DNA of 64,000 nucleotides, from assembly GCA_949825025.1 (NCBI GenBank), contig OX463779.1, forward strand, positions 35,102,203 to 35,166,202, read 5' to 3'. A program made the translations under genes and the position numbers. The DNA is from Siphlonurus alternatus (Eukaryota; Arthropoda; Insecta; Ephemeroptera; Siphlonuridae). The notes beneath the pieces were generated by a model. That model did no database searches. It was not told where the DNA came from and worked only from the letters and a program-made list of their open reading frames with translations. The first letter of the stretch is position 1; each line of letters opens with the position of its first letter. Shown here piece by piece: positions 25,601 through 39,800 of this stretch.

Positions 25601-28600
25601 ACAACAGATTCTTTTAATTTTTTTTTTTACTAAAACCTAATTTTTTAGACTATTTTTCTGAATTGTTTTCATATATTTTGAACCGTGGCGATGATCGTTT
25701 CTTATATGTGATGAGAAATGTGGCAACGTTCTCAAGGACTGTTGTCACCACCCCCTCCTAAAAATTTATGCTCATTCCAATGCAAACAGTGTTGCCACTA
25801 TAGCCACGCCTCTTGACCTTGACAGACAAATTCTCAGGTTATACCTTAAGGAACCTTAATTAATTGTGGTTCAGAAAAACTGAATTTGAAAAAGACAACT
25901 GGATTAGTTTTAATGGGTCAGCATGTGGCGACATCATTAGCAGATGTGCTCTGACCTTTTTTTTACGATCGGTCTGAATTCAGCCAATGAATAGACAGAA
26001 AAAGTATTATGAAAACACACACCTCAAAAGTTTTTAAAATTATTAATTAAATAAATTAATAATATATATGCAAACAATTAAAATGCATGCCAAATTGATG
26101 ACATGTTGTCACCTCAGTTGCAGCTATTGCAGTCACATGATGCATTTAATAAAAAACTTAATTATTATGATTAATATAGCATCAAGTATATTATATACTA
26201 TATAGTTTAGTGCTATCACTTTTGGAGACGACGAGTTTTATGAAGTTATAATTTTGGTTTTACACGGATTTAATTAAAAAGAACTAATTTCTAATTTTTA
26301 TAAAAATTGGGTCATATTTCCACACGCAAGTTTTATAGTTTCACGGCTAATGCACTCGCATGCAATTTATTCTCGCCACTTTAATACAACAAATAGGAGC
26401 CAGCGTATGGCGTGTAGAGGAAATATACTATAGATCTCTGCTTGGTTTCATAAACATTGACTAATACAGCAACAGTTTTTTACGTCTATATCTTTGTTTA
26501 AGTGGAAATTCCATTAACAGCAGCAGCATCAGTTCTACAGTTAGCGTGAAACCATACAGCTGTTAACACCGAAGGGTGAGTACTGCAAGTGATGTTTATA
26601 ACTTATAAATTTTCTATTGGTGAGGTGTTAAAACGATTTGTTTGCAATATACATTGTAAGTCAGTAATATAATAAAATAAACAGATGTTTACATACCTTT
26701 TTTAAAAACTAAATCTGTATAGAAAGTGAATGGGAGGTATATAACTGAATTTTACAGTAATTTAACTAGAGCACCTTTGAATGCATTGTAAATAGAGCAC
26801 ATTAATATAAAGTAATACGCTTACTTCTAAATAATTAACTTTATGCTTGACAAGAAATAGACAAATTTTAATTACGCAATTTAAATAGAAAATATAGCTG
26901 TATGTGATTTAAAATTTATTATTTTACAAAGGCTAGCTATAATTGAATGTGAGATAACCAGTAATTATTTTTATTTTGCGTTACAACTGAACCCTCTGTT
27001 GCGACTTACATATACAGTATATACAAGCATATTTTTAGTTATGGATATTAGAAAAATTGCTGCGACAAGAAGTTTATATTCACAATATATTTATAATGTA
27101 TGTCAGCATGTGAAACATGAACCGCAACACTTGCAACAGGAAACAGTTGTGGCTAGAATAAAATGAATCAATTGTGTACCGACGGGAAATGAGAAAATTA
27201 ACAAAATTAGAAGAGTAATTCCAACCTGAGACATAGGGATTTTCTGATGAAACGCAACTACGCATTTTAAAGATACATAATGTAGACATTTTATTTCGTA
27301 AATTGTTTAAGGCAACCGAGTAACAAAAGAAAAAATTAGCAGTAAAATTTCAACACAAATTTATCACTGAAACTTCCGCTTATATTATTTAATTTTAAAA
27401 CAAAAGCCTTCAACCGCGAGACGGAACTAAAAAGAGAGATTTTTTTCTGCAAAAAACTTATTTTTTTTTTAATACCCTAATTATAGCTAAAACTTGCAAA
27501 CATGCTCGTATATGCTAAGAGTTATTAAACTTATGCGCATGGTACTACCATATACGTGCCCAAGTGTTCACTCTGACGTAAATTGCAGCATGCTGCACGC
27601 TCTGGACAGGTCGATATACGCGACTAAGTCCCGTGTGTTGGTGCACCAGAGAGGCACGACCACGTGGAGACGTTGATCGGTAGACGCGTCGCCAGCCGGT
27701 GGTATTGATCACCCCCGGCACCGACGCCGCGCCCTCTCTTCCTTCCCTGCTGCTGCTGCAGACGAAAACCTTGGCTATACTCGCCGCCTACTGCTGGTGC
27801 CCTCTCAACCCAAAGCTGCAAGACTCGATCCAAATACCGCATCAAAAACCATCACTAACTATAGCTGTAACGAGTTTTTTTCTTATTACATCTCGATAAA
27901 ACATTACTTTCAATTGTTCTTTTGTCGGTCAATTAAAAAAAAAAAAAAAATGTATGGATTCTACTCAATCTACTGTTTTTATATATTTATACCGATGGAG
28001 GATATAGCCAATTTTGGTGGATCCATCACTTCCTATATCGAACCCTAAAAACATGCGCCACATCATCACCCGAATTAAAATATTAACAACACAAATTGCT
28101 CTCTCTTTGTTCTGGATTCGCCATCGACCATCGATTCTTCTCATGTTGTAATTCCAAATAATATATAATCATATATATTTTGTTTAGTTTTAGATTTTTA
28201 AAAAGTTTATAGCATTACACTCATCATAATATTTTATTTATTATAACCAACTTTATTTACGCACGCAACGCATAAATTATTTAACTATAATATAATATTC
28301 TAATAAAGATAAAGAATATAATTTAATGTGATATAATTAACATTATAATTGATGTGCATGTTGGTGTAAAATTTTTAAACTCATCCCTGGACAAAAGTAT
28401 TTTACATTTAATTTTGAATGACGCTTTTAGTAGCGCAGTTGCATATTGTATGGAGGAAGAGGAGCTTCGCTTTTTTTATGATAAAACAATATAAGTATAA
28501 AAACTGTGTAGAAGAACTGCATGCTGCTGTTACAAGCAAGCAAGATACTTTGTGTCGTACACAAGATTTTATGTAAACATAAATCGATTAAAAATTTTTT

Positions 28601-31600
28601 AAAGCACAGGAAAAAAAAAATCTCGTCTTAAAGTGCTTACTTTCAAGCTTCTTTACGCTACAAACTCATTATTTACAAGTGCATCTCTTATACTTTGTCA
28701 ATATTATCCTAAGCATATTTACACAAGAGTTCTATATTATCAACAAGCATGCAGTCACATAATGTTGTACAACGTATAAAATTAAATGTCACTTGAATAA
28801 TTTTAGATCATCTACATTTTTAGATCAAAACCTAATTTTTGAATTATATTTATTATTTATCAAATCAGGTACATATTATTAAGTCTTATCCAGTTGAGAG
28901 AGCAGGACGGCAAATTAACTTCGTTATTTATTTCATCCTCATGCCTCAAAATTAATTTTGAAAAAAAAGGAAAAAAAATATATAAAATGTTGTATATTTT
29001 ACACTAGTTGATCAATTATAGTCGTCTCGAGTTATCTTTGGTTTGATGTCACGAAACTTTTCTTTTGTTTTCCAATACAGTTTTAATGAGAGAATTGGGT
29101 GACGTCAAACCAAAGATAAGCCGAGACGACTTTAATTATATACTATACTCCTTATACGCTAAATGAATCAAGATACTCAAGATCAGTCTAGGGATTGGAT
29201 AATTAATATGTATTATATATATGGCTCTGCGAGGCTGGGAAAGACCAAAATGCCCATCATAGTCAATCGCTTTTGACGCAACACCGCGTGAGTATCTTGC
29301 AGGCTCCCCCTATTATAACAGTTATAACACCACATAATCCTTATCAGCATCATACCATCACGTATACGCTCCTGACTCACTTATCTCAATACAAAGCATG
29401 TCGAGCGTGGCGCAGTGCATTGACCGGTTCTCGTTAGATCACCGAAGTCAGGCTACGTCGAGCGTGGTTAGTACTTGGATGGGTGACCGTTTCAAGTAAA
29501 AAATACGGTGCTCCCTCCCTGGGGTAAATTCGTCTCGCTTTCCACCCAGTGCCGTGATGCACTTGTGTGTGGTTCTCCAAGCTTTGGACATCGCTTTGGT
29601 TCATTGAGAAAAAGTAGAGGTGTCCGTCCTGACTGAGGTTTTCCACGGTTCCCTCAGTCTCACCTCAGCGAATGCTGGGACGCGTAAGCATGCAGGCCGT
29701 GGCCACTATCCGTTCCCTACCTTATCCCTACCCAGTACCCCGCCGCGAGCTATAAGCTCTTAGGGGTGTATCCTTGTAAAAAAAAAAAAAAAACATCATC
29801 TCATTGGTATCGTTCTATTTTTTAAAACGTCTTATAATTTAAATAATATGGGGTCATCTGAAAATAAATTTAAACAATTCCAAGCCTCATGCAGGAAAAC
29901 AAATATTCCAAGTAAAATTTATAATATATTCAAAAGTCAATATTTGAATTAGAAAGTTTACGCTAGCATTTAATTTTCATAAGTTTGACCGAATCGTTTG
30001 AGTTACGACCCCGCAGCGGCAATGTTCAAGTAAAGTGTTGACCCCAGTGGGTGGGCGGCGAACCCGACTGGCGGAAGAGACAAGGTCACACCAAGGTTAC
30101 GTGTTAACTTCCTACTGGTACTCACAACTTTATAGAGAACAAAACTCACTATATTTAGCTAGGCGGTCGAGTTTTTGGTTAACTTGTAAATACTAAGGAG
30201 AGGTTTAAAATAATGTTCAAAGGTCGACAAAACTGGACCAATTAATGCTAAGAAAACTTATCACTTGGGAGTCTAAACCCCACTTGTAGATGAAGTTTTC
30301 TTAACAAGAAGGGAAAAAAATGCAATAAATAAATAAATAAATAAATAAATAAATAGAAAAATATCAACCCGGCTTAAGTTATAGTTAAAATATACTAATT
30401 TGTACTGAATACTACACAACATACTTCACCATAAAATTAAAATAGTATATGATGCAGCAGAAGCAGCTACATTAAAATTATTATGTATAATCGCACCTGT
30501 ATTAATAAAATGTTTTAAAACTGCAGATCTGAAATCTCACGCAGTCAAAAACGTGACAGCGGTGACATTCTTTATCCTTGAAGAATGATTTCCTTCTTAT
30601 AGAATATTTTAGTAATATTGCGTAATTCGATATAACGACATCGTGTTTAGCATCTATATATATGTATATAAACCCACCAGTTTTCCTTGAATATGTGCGC
30701 TTCCAAACCTTTGCAGATTACATGCAAAGATGAGTGTATAGGTAGCTATACCACGCGTCAGCTACGAAAATCGTCCACAAGGTTCATATTCCTATCCTGT
30801 AGCGTTGCGAGAGGGGTGAAAAAATGATTATCTTATATATGTGATTTTTACTATAGCTATACGTAGCATGAAAGATGCTCATCATTATCGTCAGTCATCA
30901 CTATAAAGCTGGTCCACATGACGTCATACAAGTGTAGTTTTGTGTTTAGATGACGATCACGCCCACTTGGTAAGAGCTAGCATCCTAAAATAACGCGATT
31001 CCAGCTATTTTTCCAGTATCTTCAGCAGTCAGCACTACCTTCAAAACTATTCCCCATGGAAATTTGTGGTCTAACAGGGCGTAGTTCCGCCAACGGAAGG
31101 GGATACTCCCTTAAATTTAACACATTTTCTCAAACACGTAATAGAGATTATTCTAATACACTTCACTTCATAAAATTAATGTGGTAGAGAAAATAAATTT
31201 CTTTTACCTTTATAATGTTATAATCAAATGATGATAATACTAGCATGTGTAGTATAATCAAAAGATTAAGGATTGCTTTAGTTATATGATGACGCCAATA
31301 TAAATATTACAATGATGTGCATGTGTGACGGCGATTTTAAGCCTAAATTTAAATACCTGTCAACTAATATTAATTTGAGAGCGTGATACGCTTTATATAA
31401 TGTCTGAAATCGAGACGTTATCATTATTATTATTGTTTAAATATTTCTCAGCTATTATCTATTATATTTATTTAATATCGAAATGTAGTAAACATCAATA
31501 ATCTAAATAGTTAATCTAGCATTTCTTTATAAGTGTATGTAAATAATAAAATAATCATACCTGAAATTCACGTAATCTGTAAAAGGATGAGGACACCAAA

Positions 31601-34600
31601 AACAAAATGATTTCAACATCAGTTGCTCTAGCTAAAATTTAATCATAAATTAATTAATTTGACTCCAGCTGATGTATAAATATAATTAAGGAGTAAGGAG
31701 ACACATTTGATCATTCAACTAGTCCCTTTAAATTAAAGCTGTTTATGTAAGCAGTCGGAAATATGAGGTTTCTATATTAATTAATACTGTATTTACTGGT
31801 GTTGATTAATAAGTCTAACTTGGATTGCATTAATACACAAGCTGTAATTGTTAGACGTTACTTTCGTTTGAAGTTTCTAACAAATCTGAGTGTACAGTTA
31901 ATTTGATATTCCCTCCGGAAGTAGTCAGAAATATGAAGTTTGAGGCTATTCTGTTTGTAATTTAGTTTTGAAACTTCGCAGAGTGATTTACATGAGAAGT
32001 ACTAACTTTTATGTGAAATTGGAACATCGAATATTAATAGGAAGGTTAAAAATCGTAAACTTTTGGCTACTTCCGGAGGAGATTTCTTGTAAATTTGACT
32101 GTAGCAAAGGAGCTCTTGTTTATGGTAGATCGTGGCCAGGTGCAGGCACTGGATCGTGTTGCAGCTCCCCCATGTATCAACTACGTGCACATATGCCAGC
32201 AGACATGCAGCCAGTCTGGAGCTCATGTCTGGTGCTCTGTCTGTAGATAACACTGCGAAGGAAAATGCAAATTTATTTAGACCATAAAATATGTCAGGTA
32301 AAATTATAATACATTGTTTCAAAGTACTGCAAAGTATATAGTAAAAGTAGAGCAATCGTTTCGTTACAGTTCCACGAATAGATAAAAATGTCTAACTTAA
32401 AAAAAAAAAAAAGAACATCAATTTATCAGCTACTTTTATCAGATTTTTTTTTTCTTTTTCCATGCAGCAAATGCAGTTGATAAATTTATGTCTCGTCATA
32501 TCGGAGTCACCTATATTCACAGCTAAATTTTATGTTACTAATTTTTAAAAAACGATAAAAATTAAAAACAAACAAAATTCAACTGTATGACATCAATTAA
32601 GGTTTTGACATCAATACAATATTTTATAAATTGAATGAAAAGTCATACTTCCATGTTGTAATAGATTTTTATTTTTTTACTATAGCAATAAATTTCAGTC
32701 ACTTCAGTACTTCAAAATACGATTTAAATCAGCCACGAATCGACAGATGATCAATTAGGAAAAAAATGGAGAGGATAATCCTTCTCGATACCCTCAGCCC
32801 TCAGGTTACATAATTATGAAATGAGTTTTAAGATTAAATTTCAAGATAAAATATTACAAATGTGTGATATCGGTAAGTAATTTCAAATAAGTTTTCAAAC
32901 AAAAATTAGAGACACGCATGCAGTTGTTAATTTTGATATTATGATTATTAGTTATTCACTTATTAAAATATATCCAATATACTGAAAATAAATAAAACAC
33001 AAAACATGCTACTAAATGAAGTATGAATCTTGAACTGTCAGTAAGTCTCATACCACAATGGAGAATACCAATAACTTAATGATTCATTGGAGAACAATGT
33101 GTTCGTCATATTATTATGGATAAGGCGCGGGTGATCGCGCGTAGAATGATAAAGTTTATAATAGTGTTGAAGTACGGTAAAGCAACTATATAATACACTC
33201 TGGGTGGGGGTGCAGCCATCTCCACAGCTGGAGAACGTATGTTAGCGAGAGATAAGCGTTATCACGCGGTCGCCTTGACGTCGCCACTGCAGCTCTTTCA
33301 CTCAAATATTTACCGCACTCTGTGTGGCTGCTGGACGCGCTAACTCTAAGGACCAAACTTGTGGAGGGCCAACACAATTAACATCGTGGTGCTCATTGGA
33401 GAACAGACACTCAGAAGGTATGATACATATATACTTCAATTTTAGAGCATATACATAACAAACGGTATATTAATAATATGTATTAGTACTGAGGTAAATA
33501 ATGTAGGCGTCATAAGGTAATGTAAACTGTCGAATTGTGTGCTGCTGGTCACACTCATTTCCAAAAGTATACTGCATGTCGTTTTCAGCCATGCCATGCC
33601 TATTTTCAATTTTCTGCTTTTTATGAAGCGTTTTTTTTTTTATATATATAAATAGTTGTTGTGTCGTTGATTTTATCTGTCATTAACGAAAAAATTGTCC
33701 AAAATAATTTGTCGAATAACTGATTGGTTCCGCGATATTTTTGTTCTTTTTTTTTTACGGTTCACATCTATTTCAAATTCATTTAAATTTTATATGAATG
33801 AAATTTCTGCTTTCAAGAACACACCGTTAATAATAAAGTACACAAGAAGATAACATTGATTCTTTTTTGCCAACTTGAATGACGCACGCATCACGTTGCA
33901 TGAGATCATTGTGGAACGAGCCGCTATGAAGAATCAACTTATAATTACATAACACAAAATAAGTTTAATAACGTTATCACGAATGGCTTATCTTAACCCT
34001 TCCAATAATATAGCAATATATTTTTTATTTGTACAAACAATGGAGAATAAAAGAAAAGTAGGTGTCACTATTATTTTAACGAGGATTTTAAAGTTTAAAG
34101 TGGTGAATGCCTACTCTATATACTATGGTTTGATTAATAATTGCAACAAATTATAAATTGCATAGTTGTCTAACTTGCAGGCGAAAATTTCATGGGTCTT
34201 TCAGAATATATTATATGAAAAGAAATGACACGACTTTAATAATAATTATATTGTTCTTGGTCGCATTAAAATTTGATGATGCATGGTTTACCATGTTTGG
34301 TTTGGAGCAATATAAATTTTATGCCCCAATACATTAATCATTACATTAAAATCCAATATAATACATTATATTAATTACATTTAATCATTATGTCGATCCA
34401 TACAACATTAAAATATAATTTTAAAATCATTAATGCAAAATAAATATATTTTTTCAAAGTAAAATCAGAGGTATACTTTTACAGTTTTATACAGGCTTAT
34501 CCGTGTTATTTTATTAAATATTATTATAATTTTATAGAACTTGTATGCAGCTATATGCTTTAGGCAAAATGTTTAATTCCTGTAATGCATATTTAATTAT

Positions 34601-36774
34601 TATAATATATTTATGTAAAAAATTTCATTGTCCACGTATAGTACATATCGTACAAGGTGGAGGAATCCTGCCGATATTTTGACAAAATAATTTGATATTT
34701 CGATCATTTTGAGATAAGATGGATTAGATTTATCATTACGTATTATAATATACAACTGACCAAAGATGATATTACGTTAAAATTATTCCGTCTCGGTTTA
34801 CATGCTGTAGTGTTATATATTATAACAATGTGATTACATTGCAAGGTTTCTCACAGGCTGGGAATCAAGTTCATGCTTCAAGGGTGATGCTTCTTCATTA
34901 CTGCAAGCATTTCTGTTCAGCCATGCGTATTTCATTCAACGTTTTATCTTCAATACATCTGTAATTATAAACTAAATTATGAACAGCTAGTATATAAAAT
35001 GATCGTAAATTTTCATCATTATCATCTTCATTATTATAAGATATATTTAATTTACAGTGAATACGACAGTGATACAATAGTTCAGAAAATTTATAATTAA
35101 AAAATATAAATTTATAACACATTGTATTTTAACTAAGAGTTTGTATGAACTATTGTATTCTTTATAATCGGATTACCTAACCTGTAGTCTGTTTTCTGAA
35201 TAAATATAATAAATAAATTGAAATTTTTTCTTATATTTTATTTTTTTTTCTCGGAGTATGATTTCATTAATAATGATAACATGTTAAAAAATTGAATCTT
35301 ACAAATATTTGCATAATAATTTATTGTCTATAATGTTAAAACTGTACAGGGTAATATGTTATGCAATTCTATACAACTTTATCTTATCATAAAGAAATTA
35401 ACCAATAAAATTATAAAATATTAAGGGCATTGGGTGTAGCACCGGTAGTTGGCAACACTGACGTATCTTCACCATGTTAATTTTTCATCCTTGCTCCTCG
35501 GAGTAATTTTTATGCTAGAGCTAAGCTGATTGCTGAAGTATCAAGATAATTAGTAGCCCAAGTGCACAATTTGGCTAAATAAAGCCTGATTTAAAGAAAA
35601 GTATTTTTTAGTAATTTTTCTAAAATATAAAAAAAATACTTTTCTTTAAATCAGGCTTTATTTAGCCAAATTGTGCACTTGGGCTACTAATTATCTTGAT
35701 ACTACAGTAATCAGCTTAGCTCTAGCATAAAAATTACTCCGAGCGGAGCAATGATAAAAAATTAGCATGGTGAAGATACGTCAGTGTTGCCAACTACCGG
35801 TGCTACACCCAATGCCCTTAAGGAATAAATATTTATAAATATATAAAATGTTATAAATATTATTATAAATATTATTATTATTATATTATAAATATATAAA
35901 AAGGAATAAATATATTTATTGAATTGCAAACAATATTAGCATACACAGAAAACTACTGATACGGTCTCCAAACAACATAAGTTTAAAATAAAAACAGTAG
36001 TTAAATTATTTAGCACCATATTAATTATGCTAATTTATTTGACTTGTAACATATAAATAGGAAAGTGGAACCAACATCACGAGAGAACTAACCCGATTTG
36101 GTTCTGTACGGACACAATGCTACTTTTATTTTCAAAAAATATACTGGCCATACTGTTATTATTACAACTACATTTAGTGTTGAAGCACGCTATATTGTTT
36201 AAGCTCGATATTACGGGTGTCTTTGGTAGTAAAAAATATATTACAGAGCAGACACAAAAACCGGACCACAGCCGCGGCGAATAAAGCCGCAGCTAACGGT
36301 TACGCTCCATTAGAGCAAACGTATAACAATAGAAAAGTTTCATGAATTTTCCAACACAGAGAAGCACTGCAGCTTTACTTATTCAATTTAGTAAAAGATC
36401 AATAACACTCAAATAATGATTCTATATTCTGTACAATTTATAGTATCTATATCTCTAAAGGGTAAGATAACGCCACCATTGCTAAAAAAAATCCCTCACA
36501 CGAAAATTATGAAAAAAAATTAAAATGTTCTCCTCTACAGCCCCTATCAGTAGCTAAAATATCAGGTGTACAAATATACGATCTAGTTTTTGAGTTATGA
36601 ATTTTTTAAAGTTGACCAATTTAACATGGAAGTTCTATTCCTCCATGCTAAAGTAGTCAACTTTAAAAAATTCATAACTCAAAAACTAGATCGTATTTGT
36701 ATACCTGATATTTTAGCTACTGACAGGGGGTGTAGAGGAGAACATCTTAAATTTTTTCAGAATTTTCGTGTAAA

Positions 36775-36810
<36 letters not shown>

Positions 36811-39800
36811 ATTGGTGGTATCTTACCCTTAAAGCACCACAGTTATAGGGGGATTTTTACGAATTAGAACTGTTATTCTAAATAAAACTGTCATTCTTAA
36901 AAATAATGGAATTATCATTCAGTAATTAAAGTTGTTTCAAATATTGTGGAAAGTTTTATAAAAATTTTGTCCTCCCATGCAGATACCACATAAAATTCCA
37001 ATTAATTATGTTAGCTGATAATGCAGGTAATGCCACAAGTCGCAGGTTTGCTCTTCTCGCCATATTTTGTTAGAGGTTACGTCATTAGCACCTTCCTGTA
37101 ACGCCTATCATGGCATTGTACCTTTGTATATAATTGAAAGTCATGACTGCACTACTATATAGTCATGAAATATTAGCATACATATAATTGACTGTTCAAA
37201 TTAAAAAAAAATTAAAAAAGAATTTTTCGAAATTACGATTTGTAAACAATTGTCATGTTTATAGTATATAAATACTTTCAATGCGTGATTTAAGCAATCC
37301 ACTTAAGTACTTCAATTATGTGCTTATTTTATTTTACTTTTTCCCTTTCAACGTAAAACATGAAAGAACGTTACACTACACAAAGTAAAAAAATATGACC
37401 AAACGCTGGTGGTTACACTGCGCAGTTTTTTTTTTTTTGTTTTTTTCACAAAACGAAACTTGATGCGTTGAGCGTGCTAAAACAAAAGTTACCACACAGC
37501 TGTAGGCTAGGAGTCGGCAGTTTGCTATATCGATCAACGTGACTAGACTAAAAAAACTTTAAATAAAAATTGGCAAAAGTATTGATTTATTATAGTATAC
37601 TTCCATTTTACATAATTTAAGAGCTATAGGTTCTATTTTCATATAAATTCAAAATTATTTAAACATCAAGATTTGTGCTTTATAGTCGTGTCAGATAAGT
37701 TATTAACAACACTTTCGGAAAATTTGAAAAACAATTAGAGCTAGCAAAAATAATTTTCAATGAACTGCAGCATTATTATTATTTTGCCACATTGCTAGTA
37801 GTTGAAGCTGCATGCAGGCACTAATTGGAAGAGTTGACAGAGGGTGAAAAGGAAGAAAAAATTAAGGAGAAACCGTGACGAGAATCAGGTTAGAATTTAG
37901 CCAAGTGTACAGTGTAGTTATACAGTACACCTAGCCAACTGCCTATAAAGATATATAGGCGTGTCTCGACAGTTATGAAGTATTCATAACAGAACTAAGA
38001 AACATCACGATTATTAGATAATAATTATGTCTAAAATTGTTTCTTAAGGGTAAGGTAACGCCACCAATGTTAAAAAAAATCCCTCTCACAAAAATTCTGA
38101 AAAAAATTTAAAATGTTCTCCTCTACACCCCTTATCAGTAGCTAAAATATCAGGTATACAAATACGATCTAGTTTTTGAGTTATGAATTTTTAAAGTTGA
38201 CCAATTTAACATGGGAGTTTCATTTCTCCATGTTAAAGTAGTCAACTTTAAAATTTTATAACTCAAAAACTAGATCGTATTTGTATACCTGATATTTTAG
38301 GTACTGATAGGGGGTATAGAGGAGAACATTTTAAATTTTTTTCAGAATTTTTGTGAGAGGGATTTTTTTTAACATTGGTGGCGTTACCTTACCCTTAATA
38401 CAGCCAGTTATACATGTTATAATTATTAAGGAGAAAATATATAAGTACAATTGAACGAGATAATATATGTGTCTTTGGTCGTTCAGACATTGGCATTTTA
38501 AACTGAATTGTCGGAGTTTGTTGTCATCACAAAATTGAATTTTTGGAAAATATTCCTCTCTCTCTCTCCCTCGTGTTTGCAAGTCTATTTCAGTCTTAGG
38601 GAAAAAAAAAAAAAAAAAAATTAAGAAACTATTGCGTATGCAACTAAAGTATATTTAAAATTTACATAATTACGTTCCGCAAGCACGTTCGGCCCAGATG
38701 GAAAGTGCATAATATTAGACACCGCTTGAGCAAAGAACTGACAATTGAGGTTCATGTATGTTGGGAACGCCCACCGTAACTCATCGATAAATGTACCACA
38801 CTGCAGTATTTTGGCTTCTGCAGTAAAAGCAGCTGCATGGTATATAGCTTAAGTTAAACATGATTGTGCACCCTTTAAAATAATCGATTGCAACATAAAA
38901 CGATTAACCTTTCTTGGTGTATCATGTATTTACAATTAAACTTGCTATACGGCCTATACTGTGATAGTATAAAATTAACTTAAGTATAGCCTTAATATTC
39001 ATTGAAGCATATATATTTATATACAATATAGTATGAAGCAATACATATAAGATATCAATTCATATTATGTTCGCGAGATGCTCTGATTAATTACAAAAGT
39101 AATTTAGTTGATACGGTATATTGTATATCGATCTCATGTTATATATTATAGAAAGATGATGATACTACTGCACACGATGGTGCAATGTCTAGTCAGGTCC
39201 CAAGAGTATGACTAACACTACCCACGTGTAGACTGGTTACAGACTCAGCTGCTATATAGCATTACTGGCTATTTTAGGTGTACCAACGAATCTGCTGCTG
39301 CTGGAATAGATCAATACACGCAGACACCGCTATCATTTTTTTTTCCTTGCAACAATACACGTTATTTGATGACGGAGATTCCCATGAAAGATGTTATAGA
39401 CGTGTAGTAAAAATAAGTGTATCTTGAAGACTTTTTTTTACTCATGACGTGGAAGATAGGCAACCCTTTTTACGTGTATGTGATGAATTTGCTGACTTCG
39501 TGGCGCTTTGCGCATTTTTTTTTTCTTACCGATTATTTCATTTTAATTTATATATTTTATATACATCAATATTATGATATAAGAGAAAGAGACATTTGTG
39601 AATTTGATGTGAAATAATGATAATAAATATTTATTAATTTGAATAATCATAAATATTATATTTCTTATAAGATAATTTTTTTTGCCTCTATACACAATTA
39701 TTTTGTGTTTTATATAATTTGCTAGTGTTAATGGTTACGTAAATTTAAATTATTATACATGAACCAGATGAACCTGAAGAAATAAAATTTAGTTGAAGAA

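Noticed and set aside
27624..27845. 73-codon minus-strand ORF with a CTG-repeat Gln run
   Set aside because: No family match and no convincing splice donor. Listed only as a GC-rich block.
29400..29510. Functional 5S rRNA gene
   Set aside because: The 3' end of 5S is missing and replaced by a SINE body and A tail, so it is a retroelement head.
32002..32355. 117-codon minus-strand ORF
   Set aside because: AT-rich, overlaps an inverted repeat, and shows no conserved motif.
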